Shown piece by piece: positions 1 through 8,314 of a DNA stretch of 64,000 nucleotides. The first letter of the stretch is position 1. Every line of letters begins with the position of its first letter. The DNA is from Metasolibacillus fluoroglycofenilyticus (GTDB taxonomy: Bacteria; Bacillota; Bacilli; Bacillales_A; Planococcaceae). The DNA is taken from positions 930,001 to 994,000 of the forward strand of contig NZ_PYWK01000001.1 of assembly GCF_003049645.1 (NCBI RefSeq), written 5' to 3'. The position numbers and the translations under genes are program-made. The notes beneath the pieces were generated by a model. That model was not told where the DNA came from and searched no databases. It saw nothing but the letters and a program-made list of their open reading frames with translations.

Positions 1-174
1 AAACAAGATGTTTAAGTGGGGGATCAAACAGCCTGTAAAAACTAAGAATGAGGCCAACACGATGTTGGTCACACAAGCGTTTTCGCAGGATGCGAAGATT
101 CTAGCTTGTGTTCCTCTATCACCAATCAGTGGGGGTGTGCGAAGCCCCCCACTGATTGAAGGTTCACTTTATAG
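1..174 (-). repeat. Family A dispersed repeat, copy A1 (mosaic, cut by window edge)
   Basis: Read on the minus strand this starts with the family A end (AAAGTGAACCTTCAATCAG), has the CAGTGGGG/CCCCCACTG hairpin and the ACAGGCTGT arm, and then runs off the left edge. It matches the copy at 54633-54793 but carries an extra segment of about 85 bp (roughly 45-130) containing a family C-like motif and two small hairpins. It lies upstream of truB. Short open frames here are not convincing genes. Confidence 0.75.
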
Positions 175-203
175 GAATCAACATTTTGCGAAACATCATC
201 GCT

Positions 204-254
204 ACTGTCCAAAATGCAGGCTATGCACGGCTTTTTGGACAGCCCCTTTTTATT
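204..254 (+). terminator. Family T terminator upstream of truB
   Basis: A hairpin with arms CTGTCCAAAA and TTTTTGGACAG closes on a GC-rich loop and is followed by CCCCTTTTT. The same sequence recurs at 54533-54580. It probably ends transcription of the gene left of the window. Confidence 0.65.
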
Positions 255-300
255 AAAACAATTAATTTAGCGACTTTTCCTTTTGAGGAGGGATTTTACA

Positions 301-1221
301 ATGAACGGTATTTTACCATTATGGAAAGAACGTGGTATGACGAGCCATGATTGTGTATTTAAGCTACGAAAAATTTTAAAAACTAAAAAAGTAGGTCATA
401 CAGGTACGTTAGATCCGAATGTAGAAGGGGTATTGCCTATTTGTATTGGTCAGGCGACAAGAATTGCCGAATACATTACAGATGCAGGAAAAACGTACGA
501 GGCCATTATTAGTATTGGACGAACAACGACAACTGAAGATGCTGAAGGGGAAACAGTTGAACAAAATACTACATATAAATCATTTAGCCGTACGGAAATT
601 TTGGGGGCATTAGAGCGATTAACGGGATTAATTGTGCAGACACCTCCCATGTATTCAGCGGTGAAAGTGAATGGTAAAAAACTTTATGAATATGCGAGAG
701 CAGGACAAGTGGTTGAGCGTCCGACACGACAAGTGACGATTTATGATTTAACATTGTTAGATGAGGCTGACGTATTTGAAGGAGAGCAAGTGCAGTTTTC
801 AATACGTATTAGATGTAGCAAAGGTACATATATTCGTACACTTGCTGTGCAAATAGGTGAGATGCTAGGCTATCCTGCACATATGCAGGCGCTTGTGCGC
901 ACAGCCTCTGGTACATTTACAAAGGAAAATTGTTTAACGTTAGCTGAAGTACAGGAATTGATGGAGCAGGAGCGAATTTCTGAGAAAATTTTGCCTGTTG
1001 AATATGCATTAACAAGCTATCCTTTTATTGAAATAGATGAAACGAATGCCAAGCAAATTTTTAATGGACAAGTGCTAGAAATGCATGCATTATTAAAGCA
1101 GCATCAGAAAATTGTCTATGCAAAAAATGGATTTGCGAGGGCGATTTATATCGCACATCCAACAAAGGAAAACATGATGAAACCAGAAAAAATGTTCCCT
1201 GAAATAGAGCAGGAGGTATAA
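301..1221 (+). CDS. truB: tRNA pseudouridine(55) synthase TruB
   Basis: TruB converts uridine 55 of the T-loop of tRNAs to pseudouridine. The 306-residue product opens with the typical MNGILPLWKERGMTSHD segment, which binds RNA, and has the catalytic motif GHTGTLDPNVEGVLPI, whose Asp is the nucleophile. Further family motifs (PPMYSAVKVNGKKLYEYAR and RIRCSKGTYIRTL) follow, with a small C-terminal domain. The ATG at 301 is preferred over an upstream TTG at 283 because GAGGAGGG lies 7-8 bases before it. ribF follows after 6 bases, so the two are co-transcribed, as in other Bacillales. Confidence 0.96.
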   Translation: MNGILPLWKERGMTSHDCVFKLRKILKTKKVGHTGTLDPNVEGVLPICIGQATRIAEYITDAGKTYEAIISIGRTTTTEDAEGETVEQNTTYKSFSRTEILGALERLTGLIVQTPPMYSAVKVNGKKLYEYARAGQVVERPTRQVTIYDLTLLDEADVFEGEQVQFSIRIRCSKGTYIRTLAVQIGEMLGYPAHMQALVRTASGTFTKENCLTLAEVQELMEQERISEKILPVEYALTSYPFIEIDETNAKQIFNGQVLEMHALLKQHQKIVYAKNGFARAIYIAHPTKENMMKPEKMFPEIEQEV

Positions 1222-1227
1222 ATACTA

Positions 1228-2172
1228 ATGGAAGTCATTTATTTAAAATACCCTCATCAGTTAGAGCGACCAGAAGCGGCTTACTCATTAGCAGTTGGCT
1301 TTTTCGATGGTGTCCATAAAGGGCATCAAGCTGTTATCGAGCATGCAGTGCGCAAGGCACAAGAATTAGGCATTAAAAGTGCTGTAATGACATTTGACCC
1401 GCATCCTACTATTGTATTAGGTGCTCGCAATGAGCAAGTATTTTATATTACACCACTTCAGCAAAAGCTAGATACATTAAAAGGATTAGGTGTAGATACG
1501 GTATTTGTTGTCAATTTTACATCTGATTTTGCGAAATTATCACCGGAAGAATTTGTGCAGTATTTCATTCGTGATTTATATGTACAGCATGTAACGGCAG
1601 GCTTTGATTATTCATTCGGAGCTTTCGGTAAAGGAGATATGCGCTTAATGGAAGAGCTGTCAAACGGCGATTTTGGGGTGACAACGATTGACAAACTGAG
1701 CGACTGTGATGAAAAAATTAGCTCCACTCGCATTCGTAAATTGTTAAAAGAAGGCGATATGGAGGAAGTGTGCATGCTGCTTGGTCGCGCATTTGAAGTG
1801 CCGGGCATCGTTGTACATGGGGATAAACGTGGACGTACACTCGGTTTTCCAACTGCTAATGTACAATCGATGGCGGGCTGCTTTATTCCAGCAACAGGTG
1901 TTTATGCCGTACAAATTTTAGTGCAAAACAAGTGGTATAATGGTGTTTGTAATGTCGGTTATAAACCCACATTTAAAAATCCAGAAGAAAAACAGCTATC
2001 GATTGAAGTGCATATTTTTGATTTCGATAAAAATATTTACGGTGAAGAAGTTGTTGTCGGATGGTATAAACGTATTCGTAGCGAACGAAAATTTGCTGGC
2101 ATTGATGAGCTAATTACACAAATTGAGCTAGATAAGCAAGAAGCAATCAATTACTTTGCGAGTAAAGTATAA
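1228..2172 (+). CDS. ribF: Bifunctional riboflavin kinase/FAD synthetase
   Basis: RibF (RibC in B. subtilis) phosphorylates riboflavin to FMN and adenylates FMN to FAD in the cytoplasm. The 314-residue length is usual. The N-terminal nucleotidyltransferase half shows GFFDGVHKGHQ, TFDPHP and SSTRIR. The C-terminal kinase half begins near residue 185 with GDKRGRTLGFPTAN, the riboflavin kinase signature. The SD GCAGGAGGT overlaps the end of truB. Confidence 0.96.
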   Translation: MEVIYLKYPHQLERPEAAYSLAVGFFDGVHKGHQAVIEHAVRKAQELGIKSAVMTFDPHPTIVLGARNEQVFYITPLQQKLDTLKGLGVDTVFVVNFTSDFAKLSPEEFVQYFIRDLYVQHVTAGFDYSFGAFGKGDMRLMEELSNGDFGVTTIDKLSDCDEKISSTRIRKLLKEGDMEEVCMLLGRAFEVPGIVVHGDKRGRTLGFPTANVQSMAGCFIPATGVYAVQILVQNKWYNGVCNVGYKPTFKNPEEKQLSIEVHIFDFDKNIYGEEVVVGWYKRIRSERKFAGIDELITQIELDKQEAINYFASKV

Positions 2173-2260
2173 CACTTTCAGCAAATTAATTTTGTACCGA
2201 TAACAGGGCGACAGGTAAAGGTACAGAGTCTATAGATGCCGAGAGGTGTGATTGAAATAG

Positions 2261-2289
2261 TTGCTTGCTGTTATCTAGTATGATATAAT
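2261..2289 (+). promoter_or_regulatory. Probable sigma-A promoter of rpsO
   Basis: TTGCTT and TATAAT are separated by 17 bases, about 100 bases upstream of the S15 start. The -10 matches the consensus perfectly and the -35 matches 4 of 6 positions. Confidence 0.65.
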
Positions 2290-2295
2290 TCCTAA

Positions 2296-2391
2296 AGTGT
2301 TCAATATGCACTAAACCTTAGCTCGGCTTTCCGTTACTCCTGACGATTGCTGTGCTACAGGGGATAATTCAATTATAGGAGGTCATTTCAA
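2296..2391 (+). promoter_or_regulatory. rpsO 5' leader, possible S15 autoregulatory RNA
   Basis: About 95 bases lie between the promoter and the S15 start, with GC-rich segments (AGCTCGGC, a CTCCTG/CAGGGG pairing, AGGAGG SD). S15 binding to its own leader is known in several bacteria. That this leader works that way is inferred from position and foldability only. Just upstream, at 2196-2232, a GTACC/GGTAC-bounded segment resembles 24689-24717. Confidence 0.35.
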
Positions 2392-2661
2392 ATGGCAATT
2401 ACAAAAGAACGTAAAAACGAAATTATCGCTGAGTACCGTACTCACGAAGGCGACACTGGTTCTCCAGAAGTACAAATCGCTGTGTTAACTGCAGAAATTA
2501 ATGCATTAAACACGCACTTACGTACACACAAAAAAGATTTCCACTCAGAGCGTGGTCTTTTCAAAATGGTAGGTCGTCGTCGTCACTTATTAAAATATCT
2601 TCGTGAAACAGACGTACAACGCTACCGTGAATTAATTACACGTTTAGGCTTACGTCGCTAA
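2392..2661 (+). CDS. rpsO: 30S ribosomal protein S15
   Basis: S15 binds the central domain of 16S rRNA early in 30S assembly. The 89-residue length is standard. Typical segments are visible: [16 protein letters not shown] near residue 19, [17 protein letters not shown] in the middle, and [13 protein letters not shown] at the rRNA-binding region. The SD AGGAGG sits 8 bases before ATG. The gene has its own promoter and terminator and precedes pnp, the conserved order in bacteria. Confidence 0.98.
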   Translation: MAITKERKNEIIAEYRTHEGDTGSPEVQIAVLTAEINALNTHLRTHKKDFHSERGLFKMVGRRRHLLKYLRETDVQRYRELITRLGLRR

Positions 2662-2669
2662 TCTCATAT

Positions 2670-2697
2670 AAAAAGCGGGAAACTTCCCGCTTTTTAT
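2670..2697 (+). terminator. rpsO terminator
   Basis: An AAAAGCGGGAA/TTCCCGCTTTT hairpin is followed by a T-run, directly after rpsO. Confidence 0.9.
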
Positions 2698-2822
2698 TTA
2701 TGTATAAAAACTTTCAATGAAAATAAAAAAATTTAGCATAGAAACTACATTTTTGATACACTAACTATAGTACATACAAAAAAAGCTGAAGTAGGGTGTA
2801 AAAGTAGAAAGGGGTTCATCAG

Positions 2823-4937
2823 ATGAACGACAAAAAAGTCTATTCTTATGAATGGGCTGGCCGTCCACTCGTAATAGAAGTAGGACAGTTAGCAAAACAA
2901 GCAAATGGCGCTGCATTAATTCGCTACGGCGAAACGGCAGTTTTAGCAACAGCCACAATGTCAAAATCACCAAAGCCATTAGATTTCTTCCCATTAACAG
3001 TGAACTATGAAGAACGTCTATACGCGGCAGGTAAAATTCCAGGTGGTTTCATTAAACGTGAAGGGCGTCCATCAGAAAACGCGATTTTAGCATCTCGTTT
3101 AATTGACCGTCCAATTCGTCCGATGTTCCCAGATGGTTTCCGAAACGAAGTACAAGTAATTTCAATGGTTATGTCAAATGATTCAAATTGTCCGTCAGAT
3201 GTAGCAGCAATGTTTGGCTCTTCGTTAGCATTAGCGATTTCAGATATCCCATTCGATGGACCAATCGCAGGTGTACATGTTGGTTATATTAATAATGAAT
3301 TCGTATTGAACCCAACAACAGAGCAAATGGAAGAAAGCACAATTCATTTATCTGTTGCTGGTAATAAAGATGCAATTAACATGGTAGAAGCAGGTGCTTT
3401 AGAAGTACCAGAGGAAATTATGTTAGAAGCAATTATGTTTGGTCATGAGGAAATTAAAAAATTAATCGCTTTCCAAGAGCAAATTGTAGCTGAAGTAGGG
3501 AAAGCAAAAATAGAGGTCGAACTTTACGAGTTAGACCCTGAATTAACAGCAGCGGTAAAAGCAGTTTGTGAGGCAGATATGAATGCTGCAATTCAAACAG
3601 TTGAAAAGCATGCGCGTGAAGATGCCATTACAGCTGTCAAAGAGCGTGTATTAGCTTCTTACGTAGAGCAGGAAGCTGATGAGGAAACAATTAAGCAAGT
3701 GAAAGGCATTTTAGATCAAATGGTGAAGGATGAAGTGCGCCGTTTAATTACTGAGGATAAAGTGCGTCCAGATGGCCGTAAGCTTGATGAAATTCGCGCA
3801 CTATCCTCTGAAGCGGGCTTGCTTGACCGTACACACGGTTCAGCTTTATTCACACGTGGTCAAACACAAGCATTATCAATTTGTACGTTAGGCGCATTAG
3901 GCGATGTACAAATTATTGATGGCTTAGGTATTGAGGAATCAAAACGTTTTATGCATCACTATAATTTCCCACAATTCTCTGTTGGAGAAACAGGACCTAT
4001 ACGTGGTCCGGGGCGTCGAGAAATTGGTCATGGTGCACTAGGTGAACGTGCATTATTAGCAGTTATTCCTAATGAAGTAGAGTTCCCATATACAATTCGT
4101 TGCGTATCTGAAGTATTAGAATCAAATGGTTCGACTTCACAAGCTTCAATCTGTGCATCGACATTAGCAATGATGGATGCAGGTGTACCATTAAAAGCAC
4201 CGGTAGCGGGTATTGCGATGGGTCTTATTAAAAAGGACGAGCACTATTCCATTTTAACGGATATTCAAGGGATGGAAGACCATCTTGGTGATATGGACTT
4301 TAAAGTAGCCGGTACAGCTAAAGGTGTAACAGCATTGCAAATGGATATTAAAATTGATGGTTTATCACGTAATATTTTAGAGGAAGCATTAGCACAGGCA
4401 AAAATTGGTCGTATGCATATTTTAGAGCATATGATGACAACGTTAAACGAGCCACGCAAATCATTATCAAAATATGCACCAAAAATTATTACGATTAAAA
4501 TTAATCCTGATAAAATCCGTGATGTAATCGGACCAGGTGGTAAGCAAATTAATAAAATTATTGATGAAACAGGCGTGAAAATTGATACTGAGCAAGACGG
4601 TACAATTTATATTTCTTCAGCAAACGAAGAAATGAACAATCGCGCGAAAGAAATTATTGAATCCATCGTACGTGAAGCAAAAGTAGGCGAATACTACTTA
4701 GCGACTGTGAAACGTATCGAAAAATTCGGTGCATTCTGTGAAATTTTCCCAGGCAAAGACGGTTTACTACACATTTCAGAAATTCAAGAAGAACGTACGA
4801 AAGCTGTGGAGGATGTATTAAAGCTTGGCGATCAATTACTAGTGAAATGTATCGAAATCGATAACCAAGGTCGCGTGAATTTATCACGTAAAGTAGTGAT
4901 TAAAGAAGAAAAAGAACGAGCTGAACAACAGCAATAA
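2823..4937 (+). CDS. pnp: Polyribonucleotide nucleotidyltransferase (PNPase)
   Basis: PNPase degrades RNA 3' to 5' by phosphorolysis and is a main mRNA-decay exonuclease. The 704 residues show two RNase PH-like domains ([15 protein letters not shown] near residue 74; [18 protein letters not shown] and [15 protein letters not shown] in the second), an all-helical linker, a KH domain ([17 protein letters not shown] near residue 563) and a C-terminal S1 domain ([19 protein letters not shown]). The start is supported by AAAGGGG before ATG. The ylxY gene found after pnp in B. subtilis is absent. Confidence 0.98.
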   Translation: MNDKKVYSYEWAGRPLVIEVGQLAKQANGAALIRYGETAVLATATMSKSPKPLDFFPLTVNYEERLYAAGKIPGGFIKREGRPSENAILASRLIDRPIRPMFPDGFRNEVQVISMVMSNDSNCPSDVAAMFGSSLALAISDIPFDGPIAGVHVGYINNEFVLNPTTEQMEESTIHLSVAGNKDAINMVEAGALEVPEEIMLEAIMFGHEEIKKLIAFQEQIVAEVGKAKIEVELYELDPELTAAVKAVCEADMNAAIQTVEKHAREDAITAVKERVLASYVEQEADEETIKQVKGILDQMVKDEVRRLITEDKVRPDGRKLDEIRALSSEAGLLDRTHGSALFTRGQTQALSICTLGALGDVQIIDGLGIEESKRFMHHYNFPQFSVGETGPIRGPGRREIGHGALGERALLAVIPNEVEFPYTIRCVSEVLESNGSTSQASICASTLAMMDAGVPLKAPVAGIAMGLIKKDEHYSILTDIQGMEDHLGDMDFKVAGTAKGVTALQMDIKIDGLSRNILEEALAQAKIGRMHILEHMMTTLNEPRKSLSKYAPKIITIKINPDKIRDVIGPGGKQINKIIDETGVKIDTEQDGTIYISSANEEMNNRAKEIIESIVREAKVGEYYLATVKRIEKFGAFCEIFPGKDGLLHISEIQEERTKAVEDVLKLGDQLLVKCIEIDNQGRVNLSRKVVIKEEKERAEQQQ

Positions 4938-4953
4938 AGTAAAACTCCAATGT

Positions 4954-4988
4954 GGAACCGTCTAAAATATCATTTGGGGACGGTTTCC
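4954..4988 (+). terminator. Hairpin after pnp
   Basis: GGAACCGTC pairs with GACGGTTTCC just after the pnp stop. There is little T-run, so it may stabilise the RNA end rather than terminate. Confidence 0.5.
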
Positions 4989-5016
4989 CCATGACAGATA
5001 ATAAAAAAACATTAAT

Positions 5017-5066
5017 GGCTGTCTGGAAAGTGGTGCGTTAGCCTACTTTCTTGACGGCTTTTTTGC
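5017..5066 (+). terminator. Family T terminator downstream of pnp
   Basis: Imperfect arms GGCTGTCTGGAAAGTGG and CTACTTTCTTGACGGC enclose a GTGCG loop and run into TTTTTT. It is one of the shared-layout terminators. Confidence 0.75.
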
Positions 5067-5085
5067 AAGGGGGAAATGGAGAGCA

Positions 5086-6312
5086 ATGACAGTGCAAGTA
5101 TCGACATGTCAAAATGGTGTACGTATTGTATCGGAGCAACTGCCACATGTGCGTTCACTTTCTGTTGGCATATGGGTCAATGCAGGTTCTCGCTATGAGC
5201 TACCGGAGGAAAATGGCATTACACACTTTATAGAGCATATGCTTTTTAAAGGAACGAAGACGAAGTCGGCAAAGCAAATTGCTGAAATATTCGACCGTAT
5301 TGGTGGCGAAATTAATGCCTTCACCTCGAAGGAAAATACATGTTATTATGCGAAGGTGTTAGATCATCATGCCGAACTAGCTGTAACCGTTTTGGCAGAT
5401 ATGTTTTTCAATTCAACATTTACAGCGGAAGATATTGAGCGAGAGCGTCAAGTCGTGTTAGAGGAAATTTATATGAGTGAGGACGCGCCAGATGATGATG
5501 TGCATGAAAAGCTATGGGCTGTTATGTATCCAACAGATGCCCTTGGCCGCCCAATTTTAGGAACAGCCGAAACGCTGGCAACCTTTGATGAGGCAATGAT
5601 TCGTCAATATATGGCGAAGCATTACTGTCCACAAAATATTGTTATATCGGTAGCGGGAAATATTTCAGATGGACTTTTAGCAACGATTGAGCAATTGTTT
5701 GGGCAATTTCAGGCAAGTGCTAGTGTAGTGAAGCGAACATTGTCATATCCCGTATTTTCAGCAGGTGAAATCATTAAGGAGCGCGATATTGAGCAAGCAC
5801 ATGTGGCGATTTCATTCCCTGCAATTGGTGTGAAAAATCCTGATATTTATAGTTTAATTGCACTAAATAATATTATTGGCGGCAATATGAGCTCTAGACT
5901 ATTTCAAGAAGTGCGTGAAGAGCGTGGTTTAGCCTATACAATCTACTCTTATCAGACATCCTACGAAGATGTTGGCTCATTAACGGTTTATGGTAGCACA
6001 AGCAAACAGCAGCTAAGTCAGATGCAGCATACGATAGATGCGACATTACTTGATGTTGTAGCAGGTGGTATTACTGAACTAGAGCTAGAAAATGCGAAGG
6101 AGCAACTCAAAGGCAGCTTTGTTTTAGGGCTTGAAGGCACAGAAGACCATATGAGCCGAAATGGCTTAAATGAATTAATCCATCAACGTCACCGTTCAGT
6201 TGATGAAGTGCTTACTTCAATTGATGCTATTTCAATGGAAACAATCAATGAGTTAATTACAGATATTTTATTGCAGGAACCAGCGATTGCAATAATTGGA
6301 CCAGAAAACTAA
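5086..6312 (+). CDS. mlpA: M16 family zinc peptidase (MlpA/YmxG-like)
   Basis: This is a 408-residue insulinase-type metallopeptidase. The inverted zinc motif HFIEH is at residues 47-51, so the protein is probably active. It is followed by GTKTKSAKQIAE and NAFTSKENTCYYAKVLDHH, typical of the processing-peptidase branch. The C-terminal half carries NNIIGGNMSSRLFQEVREERGLAYTIYS, the substrate-binding domain motif. It occupies the mlpA position between pnp and ymxH known from B. subtilis. The cellular substrate is not established. Confidence 0.88.
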   Translation: MTVQVSTCQNGVRIVSEQLPHVRSLSVGIWVNAGSRYELPEENGITHFIEHMLFKGTKTKSAKQIAEIFDRIGGEINAFTSKENTCYYAKVLDHHAELAVTVLADMFFNSTFTAEDIERERQVVLEEIYMSEDAPDDDVHEKLWAVMYPTDALGRPILGTAETLATFDEAMIRQYMAKHYCPQNIVISVAGNISDGLLATIEQLFGQFQASASVVKRTLSYPVFSAGEIIKERDIEQAHVAISFPAIGVKNPDIYSLIALNNIIGGNMSSRLFQEVREERGLAYTIYSYQTSYEDVGSLTVYGSTSKQQLSQMQHTIDATLLDVVAGGITELELENAKEQLKGSFVLGLEGTEDHMSRNGLNELIHQRHRSVDEVLTSIDAISMETINELITDILLQEPAIAIIGPEN

Positions 6313-6362
6313 AAAAAGCACTTGAAAGCAAGGTTTTTCACTTGATTTCAAGTGCTTTTTAC
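6313..6362 (+). terminator. mlpA terminator
   Basis: AGCACTTGAAA pairs with TTTCAAGTGCT and is followed by TTTTT, immediately after the mlpA stop. Confidence 0.85.
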
Positions 6363-6366
6363 TTAT

Positions 6367-6412
6367 CAATTACGCCTTGGCTAACTCTAGTCCAGATTTT
6401 TTTGGAGCTGTT
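6367..6412 (-). repeat. Family B repeat core, copy B1
   Basis: On the minus strand this reads AGCTCC-AAAAAAATCTGGAC followed by CCAAGGCGTAATTGA, the same order as in the copy at 44751-44800. It lies in the mlpA-ymxH gap (6313-6621), which holds no gene. Confidence 0.65.
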
Positions 6413-6449
6413 TAAGATAGAAGTTAATCTGAAACTGTCACGAGGCGTG

Positions 6450-6516
6450 TCAACGATTACTCGTTGCAAAAAATATGTGCTCCTACGGTTACTCGTCGCA
6501 AAAAACATTGCTGAAA
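6450..6516. repeat. Degenerate short tandem units next to B1
   Basis: Units like GTGCTCCTACGGTTACTCG and CGTCGCAAAAAACATTGCT alternate here. Closely related units occur at 24963-25135, also next to a family B core. Confidence 0.5.
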
Positions 6517-6565
6517 GAAGTTAAAATTGTCCAGTGAGGTATGTTGAAAATTCTATTTTAGGCGA

Positions 6566-6593
6566 ACGTTCAAATTGCGCGATGCATATAGTA
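6566..6593 (+). promoter_or_regulatory. Sigma-K-like promoter for ymxH-dpaAB
   Basis: AC is followed after 17 bases by CATATAGTA, an exact fit to the CATANNNTA -10 pattern of sigma-K. It lies about 30 bases before ymxH. dpaAB (spoVFAB) is known to be mother-cell sigma-K dependent in B. subtilis, which supports the call. Confidence 0.65.
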
Positions 6594-6621
6594 TGGTGAA
6601 GCGCTGAAGAGGAGGGAGAAT

Positions 6622-6885
6622 ATGCTTTTATCAGAGCTTGCTGACAAAGAGTTAATTGAAATGCAAAATGGTGTTCGCTATGGTTATTTGGCGGATACAG
6701 AATGCTTATTTGAGCCGACAACAGGAAAGATTATCGGCTTTGAGCTTATGCCGCAATCGAGGCTGATGTTTCAAAAGCGAAAAACAGGAGCGGCATTTAT
6801 TCCTTGGGAGGAAATCGTTTTAATCGGAGAGGACCGCATTTTATTTAATCAAACTACAACCGCATTTAGAAGCTATGACCAATGA
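6622..6885 (+). CDS. ymxH: YlmC/YmxH family PRC-barrel sporulation-associated protein
   Basis: The 87-residue protein begins MLLSELADKELIEMQNG and continues with RYGYLADTECLFEPTTGKIIGFEL, then IPWEEIVLIGEDRIL near the end: the PRC-barrel pattern of the YlmC/YmxH family. The family is common next to sporulation genes and its molecular role is unknown. The SD GAGGAGGG precedes ATG. The stop overlaps the dpaA start (ATGA), so translation is coupled. The sigma-K-like promoter upstream suggests mother-cell expression. Confidence 0.85.
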   Translation: MLLSELADKELIEMQNGVRYGYLADTECLFEPTTGKIIGFELMPQSRLMFQKRKTGAAFIPWEEIVLIGEDRILFNQTTTAFRSYDQ

Positions 6886-7670
6886 CGGAGCGCTGGTTAG
6901 TTATTGGTGCAGACGAAAGAATGAAGGTATTAGCTAAAAATTTAGCAAGTGAGGAACGAACTATTTTTTACAAAAATAAAACAAGTTGGGATGCGGAGCT
7001 CAACGCAACCGCTTTGGAGTTTCATCCAGATGTTGTAGTGTTACCTATTCAACCGCTACAAATTGATGTGCAGATTGTACTTGGAATTCAAAAAGCAGTT
7101 ATGCATGTTGGAAAGCTAGCGCCAGAATGGGAAGTGATTTTAAAGGAACATACGGTGCATCGTTATTTGCAGCAGGAGGCATTTATTTGGCAAAATGCAG
7201 CACTAACAGCAGAGGCATTTCTAGCTTATTTTTATGAGCATAAACAGGCTGTGCGTCATAAATGCTTTATAATTACTGGCTTTGGGCGCGTTGCTAAAAT
7301 GACGGCACATATGCTAAAAAATATGCAGGCAAACGTCATTATTTTAGTGCGCTCTGTTGCCCAGCATTGTGAGGCGTTAGCACTTGGCTACGAATCATAC
7401 TTATTAGACGATTTTCCGCATATTGAAGGCGTAGCACTAATTAATACGATTCCAGCAAAATGGCTGACGCCAACAATGCGTAAGCAATTTGAGATGCCAA
7501 TTTATGATTTAGCTTCTGCACCTGGCTGTGTAACGGATAATGTAGAGCATTATACATTACTTGCAGGATTACCTGGGAAATATTTCAGTACAGATGCAGC
7601 GCATTTATTAAAGACAGCAATATTAGATTGGAGGGCGCAGCAATGCTTGAAGGTAAACGTATTGGATTAG
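6882..7670 (+). CDS. dpaA: Dipicolinate synthase subunit A
   Basis: DpaA with DpaB oxidises dihydrodipicolinate to dipicolinic acid, which is loaded into the forespore as the Ca-DPA chelate. The 262-residue protein has a Rossmann-like NAD(P) site, ITGFGRVAKMTAHMLK, near residue 130. Conserved segments GVALINTIPAKWL and YDLASAPGC follow. It is about 35 residues shorter than B. subtilis SpoVFA, as I remember it. The start overlaps the ymxH stop by 4 bases and the end overlaps dpaB by 28 bases. Confidence 0.92.
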   Translation: MTERWLVIGADERMKVLAKNLASEERTIFYKNKTSWDAELNATALEFHPDVVVLPIQPLQIDVQIVLGIQKAVMHVGKLAPEWEVILKEHTVHRYLQQEAFIWQNAALTAEAFLAYFYEHKQAVRHKCFIITGFGRVAKMTAHMLKNMQANVIILVRSVAQHCEALALGYESYLLDDFPHIEGVALINTIPAKWLTPTMRKQFEMPIYDLASAPGCVTDNVEHYTLLAGLPGKYFSTDAAHLLKTAILDWRAQQCLKVNVLD

Positions 7671-8230
7671 GTATTACAGCATCGCATTGCACATACGCCG
7701 ATGTAGTACCTAAGATTGAAGATTTAAAGCAAGCAGGTGCAGAAGTTGTACCAATTATTACCCCATCTGTTTTACATGCCGCGACACGCTTTGGCACTGG
7801 GGAGGAATGGATAGCAAAAATAGAAGCAGCAACAGGGCAAAAAGTTATTTCATCCATTGTGGAAGCGGAGCCCTTTGGACCGAAAAATCCATTGGACTGT
7901 ATGGTTATAGCGCCAATGACAGGGAATTCAATAAGTAAGTTCGCTAATGCCGCGACCGATAGTGCCGTTTTAATGGCAGCAAAGGCAACTTTACGCAACG
8001 GCTCTCCTGTTGTGATCGGTGTTTCAACGAATGACGCCCTCGGTTTAAATGGTCAAAATATTATGAAGTTGCTAAATGCAAAAAATATTTATTTTATTCC
8101 GTTCGGGCAAGATGATCCAATCCAAAAACCAACATCTCTCATCGCGGATTTTTCAAAAATGGTCGAAACTGTGCATGCGGCCATTTTTTATAAAAAACAA
8201 TTACAACCAATATTTATACAATTTTTTTAA
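7643..8230 (+). CDS. dpaB: Dipicolinate synthase subunit B (flavoprotein fold)
   Basis: DpaB is the second subunit of dipicolinate synthase in the mother cell. The product is 195 residues. The flavoprotein-type start GKRIGLGITASHC is followed by SIVEAEPFGPKNPLDCMVIAPMTGNSISKFANAATD and VIGVSTNDALGLNGQNI, all characteristic. The ATG at 7643, with GGAGG 8 bases upstream, is chosen over a TTG at 7628. The gene starts inside the last 28 bases of dpaA, implying tight coupling. Confidence 0.93.
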   Translation: MLEGKRIGLGITASHCTYADVVPKIEDLKQAGAEVVPIITPSVLHAATRFGTGEEWIAKIEAATGQKVISSIVEAEPFGPKNPLDCMVIAPMTGNSISKFANAATDSAVLMAAKATLRNGSPVVIGVSTNDALGLNGQNIMKLLNAKNIYFIPFGQDDPIQKPTSLIADFSKMVETVHAAIFYKKQLQPIFIQFF

Positions 8231-8245
8231 TAATCAAATTAATCC

Positions 8246-8274
8246 TACACAACTGCAAGGTTTTATGTTACAAT
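8246..8274 (+). promoter_or_regulatory. Possible extended -10 promoter of asd
   Basis: TG-T-TACAAT (extended -10) lies 17 bases after TACACA, which matches TTGACA at 4 of 6 positions. It is about 40 bases before asd. It would let asd be expressed in growth, independent of the sporulation-driven dpaAB message. Confidence 0.45.
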
Positions 8275-8314
8275 AGCCAACATTATGTAACTAGTTTTGA
8301 GGAGAGATGAGATT

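Noticed and set aside
8..350. Two short plus-strand open frames (82 and 64 codons) before truB
   Set aside because: They lie in the family A repeat and terminator hairpin, lack a clear SD and show no family resemblance.
7585..7998. A 137-codon minus-strand frame over dpaA/dpaB
   Set aside because: Shadow of two recognised dipicolinate synthase genes.
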